From Symsagittifera roscoffensis (lineage: Eukaryota; Xenacoelomorpha; Acoela; Convolutidae): a DNA stretch of 64,000 nucleotides. The stretch lies in assembly GCF_963678635.1 (NCBI RefSeq), contig NC_087069.1, forward strand, positions 18,140,660 through 18,204,659, given 5' to 3'. Numbering within the stretch: position 1 is the first letter of the stretch; each line of letters begins with the position of its first letter. A model generated the notes under the pieces. The model was not told where the DNA came from and ran no database searches. It saw only the letters and a list, made by a program, of their open reading frames with translations. Positions 1-10,783 of this stretch are shown piece by piece. A program made the position numbers and the translations under genes.

Positions 1-355
1 TCGCCCCCGGGTCTATAATTTTCTCGAGGGACGCTGGTGCAGATTTTCAGAAAAAAAATAAAAACATTTGACCTTATTTTGACAAAACTTACTCGCTACA
101 GGCAAATTTTTGAAAAATAAAAACACGTCAAAATTGTCTTTTTTGACAACTTTTGGAAAATCTTGTTTTTTCGGCGTACATTCTTCCTAAAAACTACTAA
201 ATTTTGGCGCCCCTGGTGCCTTTTTGCGCCTAGGGTGCCTTTTGGCGCCCGTGGTGAGTCGAAAAGTAGTGAGAAAGGGGGACCCTCTGGGTGTTGGTAT
301 GTTCGAACCCCTAAGGGGGAGAGCCATCTGCCCCTTCATCCTAAACCGCCCCTTC
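1..355 (+). repeat. hAT-like non-autonomous repeat (family H), left end cut by window
   Basis: Matches the other family H copies in order: 'ttttctcgaggg' near the start, the internal 'ttggcgcc...ggcgcc' block, the 'gggggaccctctgggt' block and an end close to 'aaccgccccttc'. The small open frame over it (163-441) is a by-product of the repeat and is not conserved as a protein between copies. Confidence 0.65.
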
Positions 356-1692
356 CCCTTTCAGTAATTGCAAAAAGAGGAATTTTTTTGCAAGCGTATT
401 CGTTGATTTTATACTTTATCAGAAGTAGATACTATTTTTAGATTCCATTGTGGTAAATATTTAAAAGATACCTCTTTTTCTCTGGTTTCGGAATTCCACT
501 TAAATCTGTCGGCCGATTATACCATTTCTTCAACCACTAAGAGCGATTCCTCCTTTTAGGGGTGTTCGGACTAAATATAATCTCAAATCCATATAACCTC
601 CCTGCATTTGATGAGAAACATAATTTCGTCAAAATCTATAAATTTGACGAAAAAGACTCAGTTCATCAAATTCAGGTAGTTTCTGTTTATACAAATGTCT
701 GTTAGGCATCTGTATTATGAAAAAAAAATTGTTTGTTTCCAGCTTTTTTTTTGCAGAAAACACAAACAAAAAATTTCATTCCTAAAACCAGGAGTGAGGT
801 TTAATTTTTGTTTTACTTTTCATTTGCATTGTTTGCTTTTTTGTGCGTTAAAAAACGCATTTTCGAGGCCATTCAAATTTTTATGACAACCTTTTTTTCT
901 TTTCAAATCTCGGGCAAAACTGCAGGGCAAAAAATTAACAATCAAAAACAAAGAAGAGTAAAATGGGAAGGGAACATAGGAAATAGCTTCCCTGATTAAT
1001 TGGTCTAAAATGTGTCAAAAGCATACCCTTGGAGGAGCAAATTAAGGGCAATATTGCTCTCCATTTTGTGGTCCATTTCTAATTTGTTCTCCCTCCAAAC
1101 TCTAATTTACAGCCGTTAAAACCTCGTCTTTTTAGGACGAGAGGCTTATTGAAGTTTGAAGTAAAGATGATTGTTTTGTATCAATTTGGAACTAAAAGTT
1201 CGATTTAGAAGACTTTTTTCTTTGAAGATAAGAAATGCGCAATGCGTTGTTTTTTTAATAAGAAAAATCACTTGAGCGAATTTCAATGAAAATCTCTAGC
1301 TGCAGCGATTACTAGCATCATACGAACATCGGATTGGTAAACCAATGTTTGGAGATGGATATATTGCTGTTCTGAGTCGCGTTCCAAATTAAGGCAATGA
1401 TATAAATTGGTCTTTTTTATTAGGATACGATATTGGGCTTAATAGATTTCTGTGTACTTTAAGAGGAGATCAAGTGAAGCAAAAATGAAAAAAAAACTTT
1501 TTTAAATCAATTTTTCAACAAAAAAAATATTAAAATTGTTTATGAATTATTAGAATAGTTTTTAAAGGTATTGGACCTAATTGAAGTTTTTTTCTGATAA
1601 TGCACTAAAGTTTAAAAAGGTCGATATCAAAAACAACTAAAAACAGAGATTCTCCTAAATTGACTTTTCTGTAAAATACTCATAGTTCAAAC
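356..1692. other. AT-rich non-coding stretch
   Basis: I see no gene here on either strand. Open frames are short and of low complexity. A small perfect stem (cctcgtcttttttaggacgagg) lies near 1123-1145. Confidence 0.5.
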
Positions 1693-2230
1693 CTTGTTGT
1701 TCCGACTTTCGATACGAAAAAAACGGATTTGTGCTCGGGGTGGGTTTTTTTTTCTTCAGACAAATTTCGACTTTTTAACTAGCCATTTTTGACGGAATTT
1801 TTTTATATCATTCGAAAGCTATTGTTGTCTTGAGCTTAAGTTTGAAAAAATACTTCACCTGTGATCATTTTTCGTGAAGTTATGAGGGTTTAAAGATTGC
1901 CATTTTGGCCATTTTGACCAATTTGGGACAATTAACGCGCGATATAATTCGCGCTATTAACGCGTAAGCGGAGATTTAATCCGTCTTATAAATCGTTCAA
2001 AATTGGTTGAACGAATCTTATTTGCCATAATTGGTAGGAGCGAAATCTATCCTTTTGTACTTTATATGGCGAGTGGGGGGATGATTTCAAAAAAAATTTC
2101 AAACTGTAGAAAAAAAATTTTCATTTTGTTTTATTTCATTTAATTTTTTAAATGTTATTACTGCTGCTCAATAAACCTTAAAAGGCAAAAGGCAGTCGGA
2201 ACATTCAGGGCTTCGCCCTGATACAAGCAC
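1693..2230 (-). repeat. Hairpin-ended repeat family A, copy A1
   Basis: Read on the minus strand it begins with the hairpin CAGGGCGAAGCCCTG (plus-strand 2206-2220), then AATGTTCCGACTGCC, and runs to GTCGGAACAACAAGG at 1693. It shares the inner landmarks of the family: the 'cgcgttaatagcgcg' block, the 'caaattggccaaaatggcaatc' block and 'cccaccccgagcacaaat'. No coding capacity. Class unknown. Confidence 0.75.
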
Positions 2231-2270
2231 AAGCAATCTCACAAGCAGTTGACTTTGATGTACTGCTCAC

Positions 2271-3992
2271 CAGGGTGGATTTAGGGGGCGATTGGGCAAA
2301 CGCATACCCCCCCCCCGCCCCGCCCTCAGGCATTCAACCACATCGCGAACCAAAGGGTCCCCCCTTTGACATTACCGAAGTCAAGTTTTTTTCTGAACAC
2401 GATATAATCATTTCGCTAACTGAAGATTTTCTCCGTACATTTTTGAACAATCAAAAAATCGATGCTGAGAGCTTTTGAGTTGGCAAAATTAGTAACTGAG
2501 AAACCTTTCTGAAATAAAACTGGAGGGTTTAACTATTGTCAGTTTGGCAGCCTTGGAGTAAATATTGTTCCAACTTTCGAACGAAGTTTTTGACACTAGT
2601 TATGCTTGGGATGGTTTCCTTCATTCAGTCAATTTTTGAATTTTAGTTTAGTCAATTTCGATAGTTTGTAAAATCATCTAGAATGTAATGACATACTGAG
2701 CTCAAATGCAAAAAAAAAAACATTTCACCTGTGATCACTTTTCGTGAGGTTATAAAAAATTCAAAAACAGCTTGTTGGGTCGGTTTAAGAGACTTATTCA
2801 CGATATGCTTTTTTAACTAAGCACATTTGACGGCAGTTTTTTATCCGTCCGGAAGATATTATTGTCCGCAGCTCAAGATAAAAAAAAATCACCTGTAGTT
2901 GACCTTCACTTTATGTTCGCTCCTTAGAAGTGATTTAGTTCACTTTCTAACCATTGTCTAATGATTCAGTAATTTACTGTTTTACCTTCTTTTATCCTTT
3001 TAACTTGGTTTGGTTATAGCATTAGATTATTTTATCATCCTATAACTTGGGGGTTTGATAACTGCTATTTTGCCCATTTTGGTATAGTTAAAGCGCGTTC
3101 TTGTGAAACGCGTAAGCGGCAGATTGTGTTGTTCAAAATTGAATAGAGGATTTTTCCTGTCGTTTTTAAAATTTTAGCACTTTGTTCACTTATTTTCATA
3201 TGGCGACAAGAATGTCGAGGAATTAGGTTGGCACATTGGGGTTCTCATTCTTAGGATCACGTTCATTGAAACGGGTGCGGTGTCACGTTAATTTTCGATG
3301 GTCGAGGCGTTAATGAGCGATTTGCAGAGGGGGTTTGTTAGCTTAGGCCGGGACGGGGAGTAGTGTATAACGGGCTGTGAGAATCTTAAATTTCAAGAAG
3401 AAACTTGAATCGGTGTTTTTTGCTGAAAATCAAAGATCCGCCCATGATTGAATGAAAGTAAATTTTTGATAAACTGTACTTTTGACTTTCAAATTATCCT
3501 TACACTCATTGTCTGTTTATCTGAAATTTTTTTCTAATTCTTACTTCATTTTGTATAGATATATTTGCTAATTTTTCATGGCATTTTTTTTTTTTTCAAA
3601 AAAAAAACAATAAAATATCTTTTTCTGAAAATAGGTTTAAAATCAATGAAAGGTTAATATTCAATTTATTCATCTTGTTTTTCATCTTGCTTCCCAGTTG
3701 AACATTTTGGGTAGATCACAGTCGTTCCTGTCTTTCCTGCTGGGGTACAGCATAATGATCTATCCTCTGGAATTATATATAGCATCGTTTTTTGTCAGTC
3801 AACCCTGAACTTTATCTGACGGTGCATTTGTACTTTCACATTTTTTCATGTTTTGACATTTTTTCATGAACACAAAATTTTTCATGTCAAAAATAGCCTT
3901 TTTAATGTGAAAGGAGAGCTCGGAAAATCAATCGAGTCGACCTTAGAAAATCCCAGAAAAAATTCCTCAAAAAAATCCTAGATCCACCCTTG
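2271..3992 (-). repeat. Possible minus-strand family H copy, interrupted by family A-like sequence
   Basis: The plus-strand text at 2271 (CAGGGTGGATTTAGGGGGCG) and at 3973-3992 (AAATCCTAGATCCACCCTTG) are the two ends of family H in reverse orientation. The minus-strand 'gggaccctttgg' block lies at about 2355 and the 'gagctcggaaaatc' block at about 3917. The middle (about 2640-3200) holds decayed minus-strand family A sequence. No 8-bp flanking duplication is visible, so pairing the two ends as one element is an inference. Confidence 0.4.
3666..3785 (-). CDS. Candidate small Cys-containing ORF or terminal exon
   Basis: A 39-codon frame on the minus strand with balanced codon content, unlike its AT-rich surroundings. 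It includes the stretch CCTPAGKTGTTVIYPKCSTG and ends in an acidic/basic tail. A splice-acceptor-like 'ataattccag' lies inside it, so it could also be the start of a terminal exon. An AATAAA overlaps the stop codon. No family recognised, and it may be chance. Confidence 0.15.
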   Translation of the reverse strand: MLYIIPEDRSLCCTPAGKTGTTVIYPKCSTGKQDEKQDE

Positions 3993-5455
3993 CAACATTT
4001 TTTGGGGCGACCAAAATGCAACGAAAAGCAAGCCGATTAACTTCAAGTATGGAACTAACGAATAAATGCAAGTCGAATAATTCCACATATGCGAATGGCT
4101 AGCGTTTCTTAGAAAAAAAATGTACCAAAAACTCAAAAAACCTCAAAAAGGTATTTACATTTTTGGTCTCAAAAAAATCTGGAGAAAATTTTCAGAAAAC
4201 AAAATTGCGCACGAAATTATTTTTTTTGTCTGTAACGTAGGCCAATCGCTGGTTTTCTATGCAATTTTAACGTCGATGCTTATTATCCAGCACAAACACA
4301 TACATTCAAAAAATTACATAAAAAAGTTTGAGTAGCATTCACCCAATTTGGCAATTGTATGACTAGCAATTGTATAGAGAATATACTTTCATAAACTTAC
4401 ATGTTTTTTCTTTGTCTTAATTCAATTTATATTTAGTTATGTTTGAAATATATGGGCCATGTCTGAAACTCGTATCACTAGCATTTTTAATCAACCCAGG
4501 ATTATGATCAGTTTGCTGTAAATTAAAAATGATTTAGTTTTGTAACCAAATGACGCTTATTTGCCATAACTGGCTGGCATTTAAAATTCAGTTTCAGGGA
4601 AAACTGAAGTTACTCTCAACAAAAAATTGGTCGATTTGCAGAAAACTACCCTGAACAGAGTTTAAATTTGAGTTTTTTTTGAACTGTGACTTATCTATTT
4701 TGGATGATTGTTTTGTCATTTAAAAAAACATCAATTTTTCAAGCAACTGATGAAATCTTGAGGTTTCGATTTGAGATTCTCATTCTATTTTCACATCATT
4801 TTAGAAAAGACTTTCATATTTGCGTTCTTTTTCTACCAAATGTGTTTACACATGTCTGAATGGAATAAATTTTTATTACTTAAGTATTTATCATTTTCAT
4901 CAGCAAAAAAGACAAAAAGGAAGATAAACAAAACCAAGTTTATTTGACAGTCCTAATTACAAAAGACACATGTGTTCAGGTACCAATAATTACGTTTCTA
5001 AAAAATGTTTATTCTAAACATGAATAATTTATCTTTGAATCAAAATTTAAACCGAAGTCTGGCGAAAAAGAAAAAATGCTAGACGTTGGTCAGAAACAAA
5101 CCAGTTGGTGATATAAAAAAAAGGACACTGAAGAAGGGAAAATCTAGTTAAATAACAAAAAAAAAAACAATAAGATTGAGGAAAACTAACCGAAATAGGT
5201 TTTAATTTTGTTAAATTTTATATTTGAATTCACTTATTGTGGTTACAATACAACAAACGATGTTTTGATAATTCCGCACAGACTGACAATTCACGAGCCG
5301 AAGCCTCTTCTAAGAGTTGCTCTGAATAACCTTACATAAAATTGGAGAGAAGAAGTATTCTTATTTACGGTCACTTATTGTTAAAGATCAGATCCAAAAG
5401 TCACGGTTCTCACTTTTTGTATTCGTATAATGTCTTAAATTGATTGCAAAATAGA
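3993..5455. other. AT-rich non-coding stretch
   Basis: No gene seen. The 71-codon frame at 4120-4335 has low-complexity Lys/Ile/Phe content typical of random AT-rich DNA and I do not call it. Confidence 0.5.
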
Positions 5456-5789
5456 CAGGGGCAGACCTAGATTTTCTCGAGGGGGGGGGGGGGCGGATTT
5501 TCAAAAAAATTTCAAAAATTTTGTCGAATTTTTTTAGGTCGAGTAAACTGGTTTTCCGAGCCCTGCTAAAGTACCAAAAAGACTCTGTTTTTGGCCAAAT
5601 TTTTTCAGCAGGCGTTTTTTCGGCAGGCGCTCCCCCTCAAAATTAGTATATTTTGGCGCGAAAGGCGCCTTTAGAAAAAATTTAGGATCAGCCAGCCAAA
5701 AATGGATATCTCAAATTAGTACAAAGGCTGTCGAATCCCTGAGGAAGGGGGCGTCCCCCCTTCCCCCAATCCCCCTAAAGTCGCCCTCG
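5456..5789 (+). mobile_element. hAT-like MITE, family H
   Basis: Starts CAGGGGCAGACCTAG, contains the G-rich tract and the 'ttggcgcgaaaggcgcc' block, and ends near 'gtcgccctcg'. It is flanked by AAAATAGA (5448-5455) and AAAACAGA (5790-5797), an 8-bp duplication with one difference. This length and the CAGGG start are typical of hAT transposons. No transposase is encoded. Confidence 0.7.
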
Positions 5790-5897
5790 AAAACAGAGTC
5801 AAACTTTTTTTAAATATATCAACTAAAAAAGAAGTAAAATAGATAATAAAAAATTAGTTCAGCAATTTTTTATTTAAGTAAACTAGATATAACTGAC

Positions 5898-6043
5898 TGC
5901 TGAAAGTGCGGTTGTCTAGTTCGGGGTCGCTGTAGTAGAACTTCTCCACTGAGAACTCTGCGAGGGTGAAGAGTGAACTGTTAGTGAAGAAGGAGAGGTC
6001 GGCTGCATTCACCACTGCCCCCTCCCCCGTCTCTGGGTCTCCC
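5898..6043 (-). CDS. Cys-loop receptor ligand-binding domain exon (loop F to loop C)
   Basis: Minus-strand exon with acceptor 'ctgcctag' at its high-coordinate end. It continues the frame of the exon at 6735-6805 (AG plus G gives Arg). It encodes a Gly/Glu/Asp-rich insert (GDPETGEG), then ADLSFFTNSS and FSVEKFYYSDPELDNRTF. The last part sits where nicotinic receptors have loop C and strand 10. The vicinal Cys pair of alpha subunits is absent (YYSDPE instead), so this is a non-alpha-like subunit. I place the donor at GTCAGT (exon end 5898), but the frame stays open to 5854, so the true end may be lower. The transmembrane exons should follow at lower coordinates and were not found. Confidence 0.72.
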
Positions 6044-6249
6044 CTAGGCAGACAAAACTATAAATTTGGAACTTTATTATTTGAGCACTAGTTTAACCTC
6101 ATGATATTTAACCTCAGGGTTGAATCTCTGGCTGGTTGATTATTTATAAGAAAAACATTTCCCGGCGCTTTTTCTCCCTTATTTTCAATCTGCGGTGACA
6201 TTTTTTTGCTTATGAACTAATCTAGTATTTGTTGGAATTTAAATGTGAT

Positions 6250-6536
6250 CAGGGGCGGATCTAAGAATTTCTCAACGGGGAGGCGAAAAATTTCGTTTGT
6301 CTATTTTTTCTTAGGTCGACCAAATTACTTTTCCAAGCTCCCCCAAATTATGATACGGCCCCTTTTGGCCATATTTTCTGAACCGCAGACAAATTTTTGA
6401 AAAACAAGCAAAATTAACTATTGTAGGATTTCGACAAAAAAGCGGCATTTCTACGCCCTTAAAAATATGTATCGTCGCCACAGGCGCATTCAGAAAATTT
6501 TTAGGGTCGAAAGTAGAAAAGGATATCCTTACAAGT
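6250..6536 (+). repeat. hAT-like repeat family H, 3' truncated, inside receptor intron 3
   Basis: Begins CAGGGGCGGATCTAAG and follows the family through 'tttttagggtcgaaagt'. The 3' end is lost. Host sequence 'tctctggctggttga' is present on both sides (about 6126 and 6540), so the region was partly duplicated around it. It lies within the 691-bp intron between the exons at 6735 and 6043. Confidence 0.65.
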
Positions 6537-6734
6537 TAGGTCTCTGGCTGGTTGAACGACTCTAACTTCTTTTAGAAAAACAAACACATCAATTTGATCT
6601 AAGAGGATGCCAAACTCTTATCACTTTGATTGTCTCGTTGAAATGTTTCAACACAAGCATACAATGTACAAAAACCAAATATACGAAAAATACAAAATAC
6701 AAAGAGAAATTCTAGAAGGGGGAGTTGTTTTTAC

Positions 6735-6805
6735 CTGGTCATACTGGGCTGGATGTCAATCTCGTCCATAGGGTGTGCCCAGGAGCCAACATCGAATGCA
6801 CACTC
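6735..6805 (-). CDS. Cys-loop receptor exon: second cysteine of the Cys-loop and loop B
   Basis: A 71-bp minus-strand exon with acceptor 'gttgtag' and donor CAG|GTAAAA. It encodes ECAFDVGSWAHPMDEIDIQ. The Cys is the second cysteine of the signature Cys-loop, whose first half is on the exon at 30360-30490. GSW carries the conserved loop B tryptophan and IDIQ matches the IDLQ-type strand that follows in nicotinic receptors. It starts in phase 0 directly after the Gln codon of FPFDRQ and ends with two bases completed by the exon at 6043. Function expected from the family: a subunit of a pentameric neurotransmitter-gated ion channel at the plasma membrane. The ligand and ion cannot be told from this part. 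Confidence 0.88.
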
Positions 6806-7008
6806 CTACAACAAAACGCACCTTCGATCAAGCACGCTACGCTATAATTGTTTCTCGGGCCTATTTAAGAAGCGTCCTCTCTATAGAATCTAAGCCGTTT
6901 CTTCGTTCGAAGGTTAAGCATATACTTTAATACGGAGTAAAAACTCCCCGGGGTAGAGGGATTCTTTCAAAAAAGAATGATAATTTTTACCTGTAAGTAG
7001 GAACGGAT

Positions 7009-7205
7009 CTAGGATTTTCTCGAGCTCACCCCTCAAAATTAGGAAGATTTGGCGCCAAAGGCGCTTTTAGAAAATCTTAGGGTCTGTCTGCCAAAAATGT
7101 ATATCTCAAAGTAGTACAAAGAGGGCCCTTTGGGTCGGCAGGGGGTCGAATCGCTGAAAGGGAGAGGGAGGCGTCCGCCCCCACCCTCCCTTAATCCGCT
7201 GCTGC
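7009..7205 (+). mobile_element. Short internally deleted hAT-like MITE, family H
   Basis: Starts AGGAACGGATCTAGG and ends TTAATCCGCTGCTGC, a shortened version of family H (the left part jumps from 'ttctcgagctc' to 'cccctcaaaatt'). It is flanked by a perfect 8-bp duplication CTGTAAGT at 7001-7008 and 7206-7213. Non-coding. Confidence 0.8.
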
Positions 7206-7682
7206 CTGTAAGTCATATTTTTAATATTTCTGGTACATTTTGACTCTAGTTTCTAGATTGCATTCTTTTTTGATTGCAGACTTGAGTTAGGAGTAATCAG
7301 CGGTGGGATAAACCAGCCATTTTCAAGTATATAGTTAGCTATAAATTATCCCGCATCTAAAAAAAGTTGGAAAAAATCAATTATAAAGGATTTTTCTGGT
7401 CTACAAGGTTAACAATAAAATCAATTCCCTTGTTGCCCTCATTCAACAAAATGAAACAAAAAATCGATCATAATCATTGGTTTTTTCAAATCCGAAGTTT
7501 ATTATAACCCATGCAAAATCAATTAAAATGATTTTTTTTCCGTTTTATTCTTGTTTCGGGTCATGCAACATTTTGCACTGACTTCTACAACTCCTAAATG
7601 AATGATACAAAAATTTTGCTGAACGAGTGTGAACGTATTCGATTTCTAAAAATATATTTCCTCAAGCCGCAAAACAATTTCA

Positions 7683-7975
7683 TTCTCATGTCCCCTCAAC
7701 GTTTGACCCCTTGCCACCTCAACCACCCTTAACAATTGTCTCTTTGTCACTTACGCCCACCAACCCCCCTCCACTTAACAAAAAAATCACCCGACTCCCT
7801 TTTAATCACCACCAGATCTGACCGCCCCCTCTCAAGCCTCCCCCAATGTTTGGCTCTCTGCGACCCCTGCCACAACGTTTGTACCTTTCCACGGTCTTCC
7901 CTTCCCCACCATTAAATTTAAACCCCACCAGAACCACCCCCTTTGTTGGAACCCTTAACAACCAAACGTTTGGAC
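7683..7975. other. C-rich, G-poor island with recurring AACGTTTG motif
   Basis: The plus strand is strongly enriched in C over G for about 290 bases, with many CCCC and CCACC runs. The motif AACGTTTG or a close variant recurs (about 7698, 7873, 7964, and ATGTTTGG at 7846). The minus strand is correspondingly rich in GGG/GGGG runs. No open frame spans it. It sits inside a receptor intron. Confidence 0.6.
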
Positions 7976-8556
7976 AAATATCTTTTTGTCAATTTGTTTA
8001 AAAAAATTCAAAAGCAGTTCAAAATATTAAAAAAATGAGAAACAAGACTCAAAGTTGCAGAGAAAATTTAAAACTGAACAACTAATCAAGATATCGTGAT
8101 GATAAATTGTTACATGAAATTCAATTTTTTCAATGGGATCGATTCAGTCACATTGAAAGGGAGTAAAAAAAGGTAATTTCAACTCCAAATATTATATCAC
8201 AAAAAAAAACAGCCGAATCAAGCTTGCCTGAAGTTTTTCAGAAAAATCAACAGAAAGTAAAATTTTATTAAAATAAAAAAGAAAACACCTGACTGCTTGT
8301 ATCAGGACGACGCGCTGAGTGTTCCCGCCAAATATTGTTTCTAACACAGAATTCTATTTTGAATTTTCTTTAAAAAAAAAAATAAAATAATTTTAAGTAA
8401 ATTTTTGATTTCTTTTGCAAATCACTCTTCACAAATCATTCTTCAAATCATTCTAATTACCAACAACTAGCTTGCGTCAGTTCAGTTTGATACTTTTGGA
8501 AAATTTGCTCAAGCAATTCGCTATATGCTTTCAGCATCATAAATTAAACGTTTAAA

Positions 8557-8827
8557 GCTCGCATAAATTGAACAAGACTGCTCGTATCAGGGCGAAGCCC
8601 TGAATGTTCCGACTGCCTTTTAAGGTTTTATGGAGCAGTAATAACATTAAAAAATTAAATGTAATAAAATTTTAAATTTTTTTTTTTAATTTTGAATTTT
8701 TTTTATGAAAAACCTCCAATTACATTTGATTTTTTAATGTTATTACTGCTCCAGAAAACCATAAAAGGCAGTCGGAACATTCAGGGCTTCGCCCTGATAC
8801 GAGCAGTCTTGTTCAATTTATGCGAGC
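8557..8827. repeat. Inverted duplication of the family A left end (arms of about 109 bp)
   Basis: Bases 8557-8665 and 8719-8827 are near-perfect reverse complements around a 53-bp AT-rich centre. Each arm carries the hairpin CAGGGCgaaGCCCTG, AATGTTCCGACTGCC and also the adjoining GCTCGCATAAATTGAACAAG, which may be flank rather than element. Confidence 0.85.
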
Positions 8828-9209
8828 ACGCCATTTAAAGTACAAAAAGATAGATTTAGCTCGTTAAAACTAATCAATTATGGCAAATAAGCTTCTTTTA
8901 ACCAATTTGGAACGATTTTAAGACGGATTAAATCTCCGCTTACGCGTTAATAGCGCGAAATATATTGCGCGTTAATTGTCCCAAATTGGCCAAAATGGCA
9001 ATCTTTAAACCCCCATAACTTTACAAAAAATGATCACAGGTGAAATATCTTTTCAAATTTGAGCTCAGGACAACAATACCTTTTGAATGATATAAAAAAA
9101 TTCCGTCAAAAATGGCTAGTTAAAAAGTCGAAGTTTGTCTGAAGAAAAAAAAAACCCACCCCGAGCACAAATATTCCGTTACTTTCGTATCAAAAGTCGG
9201 AACAACAAG
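8571..9209 (+). repeat. Hairpin-ended repeat family A, copy A2
   Basis: Left end with hairpin at 8592-8606, then the inverted duplication, then the normal family body ('cacgccatttaaagtac', 'ccaatttggaacgattt', 'cgcgttaatagcgcg', 'ccaccccgagcacaaat') and right end GTCGGAACAACAAG. Non-coding. Confidence 0.78.
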
Positions 9210-9987
9210 AGCAAGTTTTAAATCATAAAAATATTATTACAAAAAACTTCAGAGGCAAAAATTAATTTTCAAGGTGAAATCAGGGAAACGATATCTTCTA
9301 TGAGGAAGAAGACTTTTGTTAAAAACTAGTGTTTTTGCCGAAATTTGACTGAATAAAAAAAACCACCTCAAGCATAAATAACTCGCAGTTTTTTCAAAAG
9401 TTTGAACAATAATTAGAATAGCGTGTTTCGCAACATTCAACCACATATTCGATCAATCTAGAAATTTTTTCAAACCCCGACCGCTTACAAGTTCCTGCCT
9501 TTGATACAAACTTACGACATTCTTTCTTATCACTCGTGCCAAAAATAGTTCTAAGAGAGGCATCGGTGGTAAAATTAGAAACAAGTCAAAACCGTATGCT
9601 CAACTTTGGATTCTAGAATCAAAACCGTATGTGAATTCTGTCAATTTCTTTCTATAGTAAGCAGGCAACGCCAAAATATTTATTTTTAGTTATGTGAGCT
9701 CTGAAAATCATTTTTGTCAAAACAATTAGTCAAAATGATATTTTTTTTTCAAAACTTTTTAACGCATATACCCGACTTTGAGTTCGGTATGTTTTTCTAA
9801 ACACATTTCGAGAACCCCCCTCCTCCCCCCTCTCCCTGTTTACTAAGACCATCAGATCGAAATCGATTCAGTATTTTAAATCTGAAAAGTTTGTCTGTTC
9901 GATCACGCTCAATTTGACCATATTTTGACTTGTTCGATCCAGGCCAATATTTTGTGAGCTCTAAACTAAAAAGAATCAGAAACCTTG
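9210..9987. other. Non-coding stretch with decayed family A-like fragment
   Basis: Around 9240-9430 there is a weak second echo of the family A right part ('aaaaaccacctcaagcataaat'). Nothing else recognised. Confidence 0.4.
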
Positions 9988-10392
9988 TTATTTTATTTCG
10001 TCCATGTAATTACTTCTTTTCCATGTAATTGTTTCCCTATATTTCAATGATAACAGGGTTGATTTAGGATACCGCAGAACAAGTTGCCTCTCAAACACGA
10101 CCATCAATAATTGAAATTTAAAAGCCAAGTGTGTGAAGAGTACTTTGAACACACTTGCAAATCTGCAGTCTCTTATCTCTTTTACAGCCTCCGTGTCGAT
10201 ACTCGCACTAACTCGATACCCGTGGGGGACACAGTTGATGAAATACCATCTTCTTGCTACTTGTAGTTTAGAACCCAAGGTTGCAGCGAATGTTTGATAA
10301 GGCCAATTAATTCGCTTTGAACTTATTGCCAAATGTGGCGGGGCAAATAATCGAATCACCAAAAGACCGAATGATGCGTTTTTGTAAAACAT
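9988..10392 (-). CDS. Unrecognised 134-codon open frame, possibly a decayed gene fragment
   Basis: Starts ATG and runs 134 codons on the minus strand, longer than most chance frames in this AT-rich DNA. It has mixed amino-acid content (for example SKLQVARRWYFINCVPHGYR). I recognise no domain. It lies inside receptor intron 2 and has no clear promoter, partner exon or poly-A signal. It may be a transposon remnant or chance. Confidence 0.18.
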   Translation of the reverse strand: MFYKNASFGLLVIRLFAPPHLAISSKRINWPYQTFAATLGSKLQVARRWYFINCVPHGYRVSASIDTEAVKEIRDCRFASVFKVLFTHLAFKFQLLMVVFERQLVLRYPKSTLLSLKYRETITWKRSNYMDEIK

Positions 10393-10783
10393 GTCTTTTT
10401 GCTGAATTCAGCTTGTCTTTGATTTAAAATTGATTAAAGTTTTTCGTGAATTGTAAAATTGTTGATAACTTTTTCATCATTTTATTCAATTTCTATTCTT
10501 CATAAAATTTAAAAAAATCGAAACAAACACACAACATGCAACCTAGACTTTGCAATCACCCGATATTAAAAACTAAATGGACCGCGGAAAATCATTTGAA
10601 AACCTAAATTACGGGTTAAGAATAAAATTAAAAATCAATGCTAAAGACTTTAAAACGAGTTCCATTTTGAAAAACTTGGTGTTCTTTATGATAAAAGAAG
10701 ATTTTTATGGTGTCCGATATGCAGTCAACCTTTTTGTTATGTGAAAACAAGAGAAAAACGTCCGAAAACAGGATCAATGACTA

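Noticed and set aside
2271..3992. A complete autonomous hAT element between two family H ends
   Set aside because: The 1.7-kb interior has no transposase-like frame and only decayed family A sequence; no target duplication.
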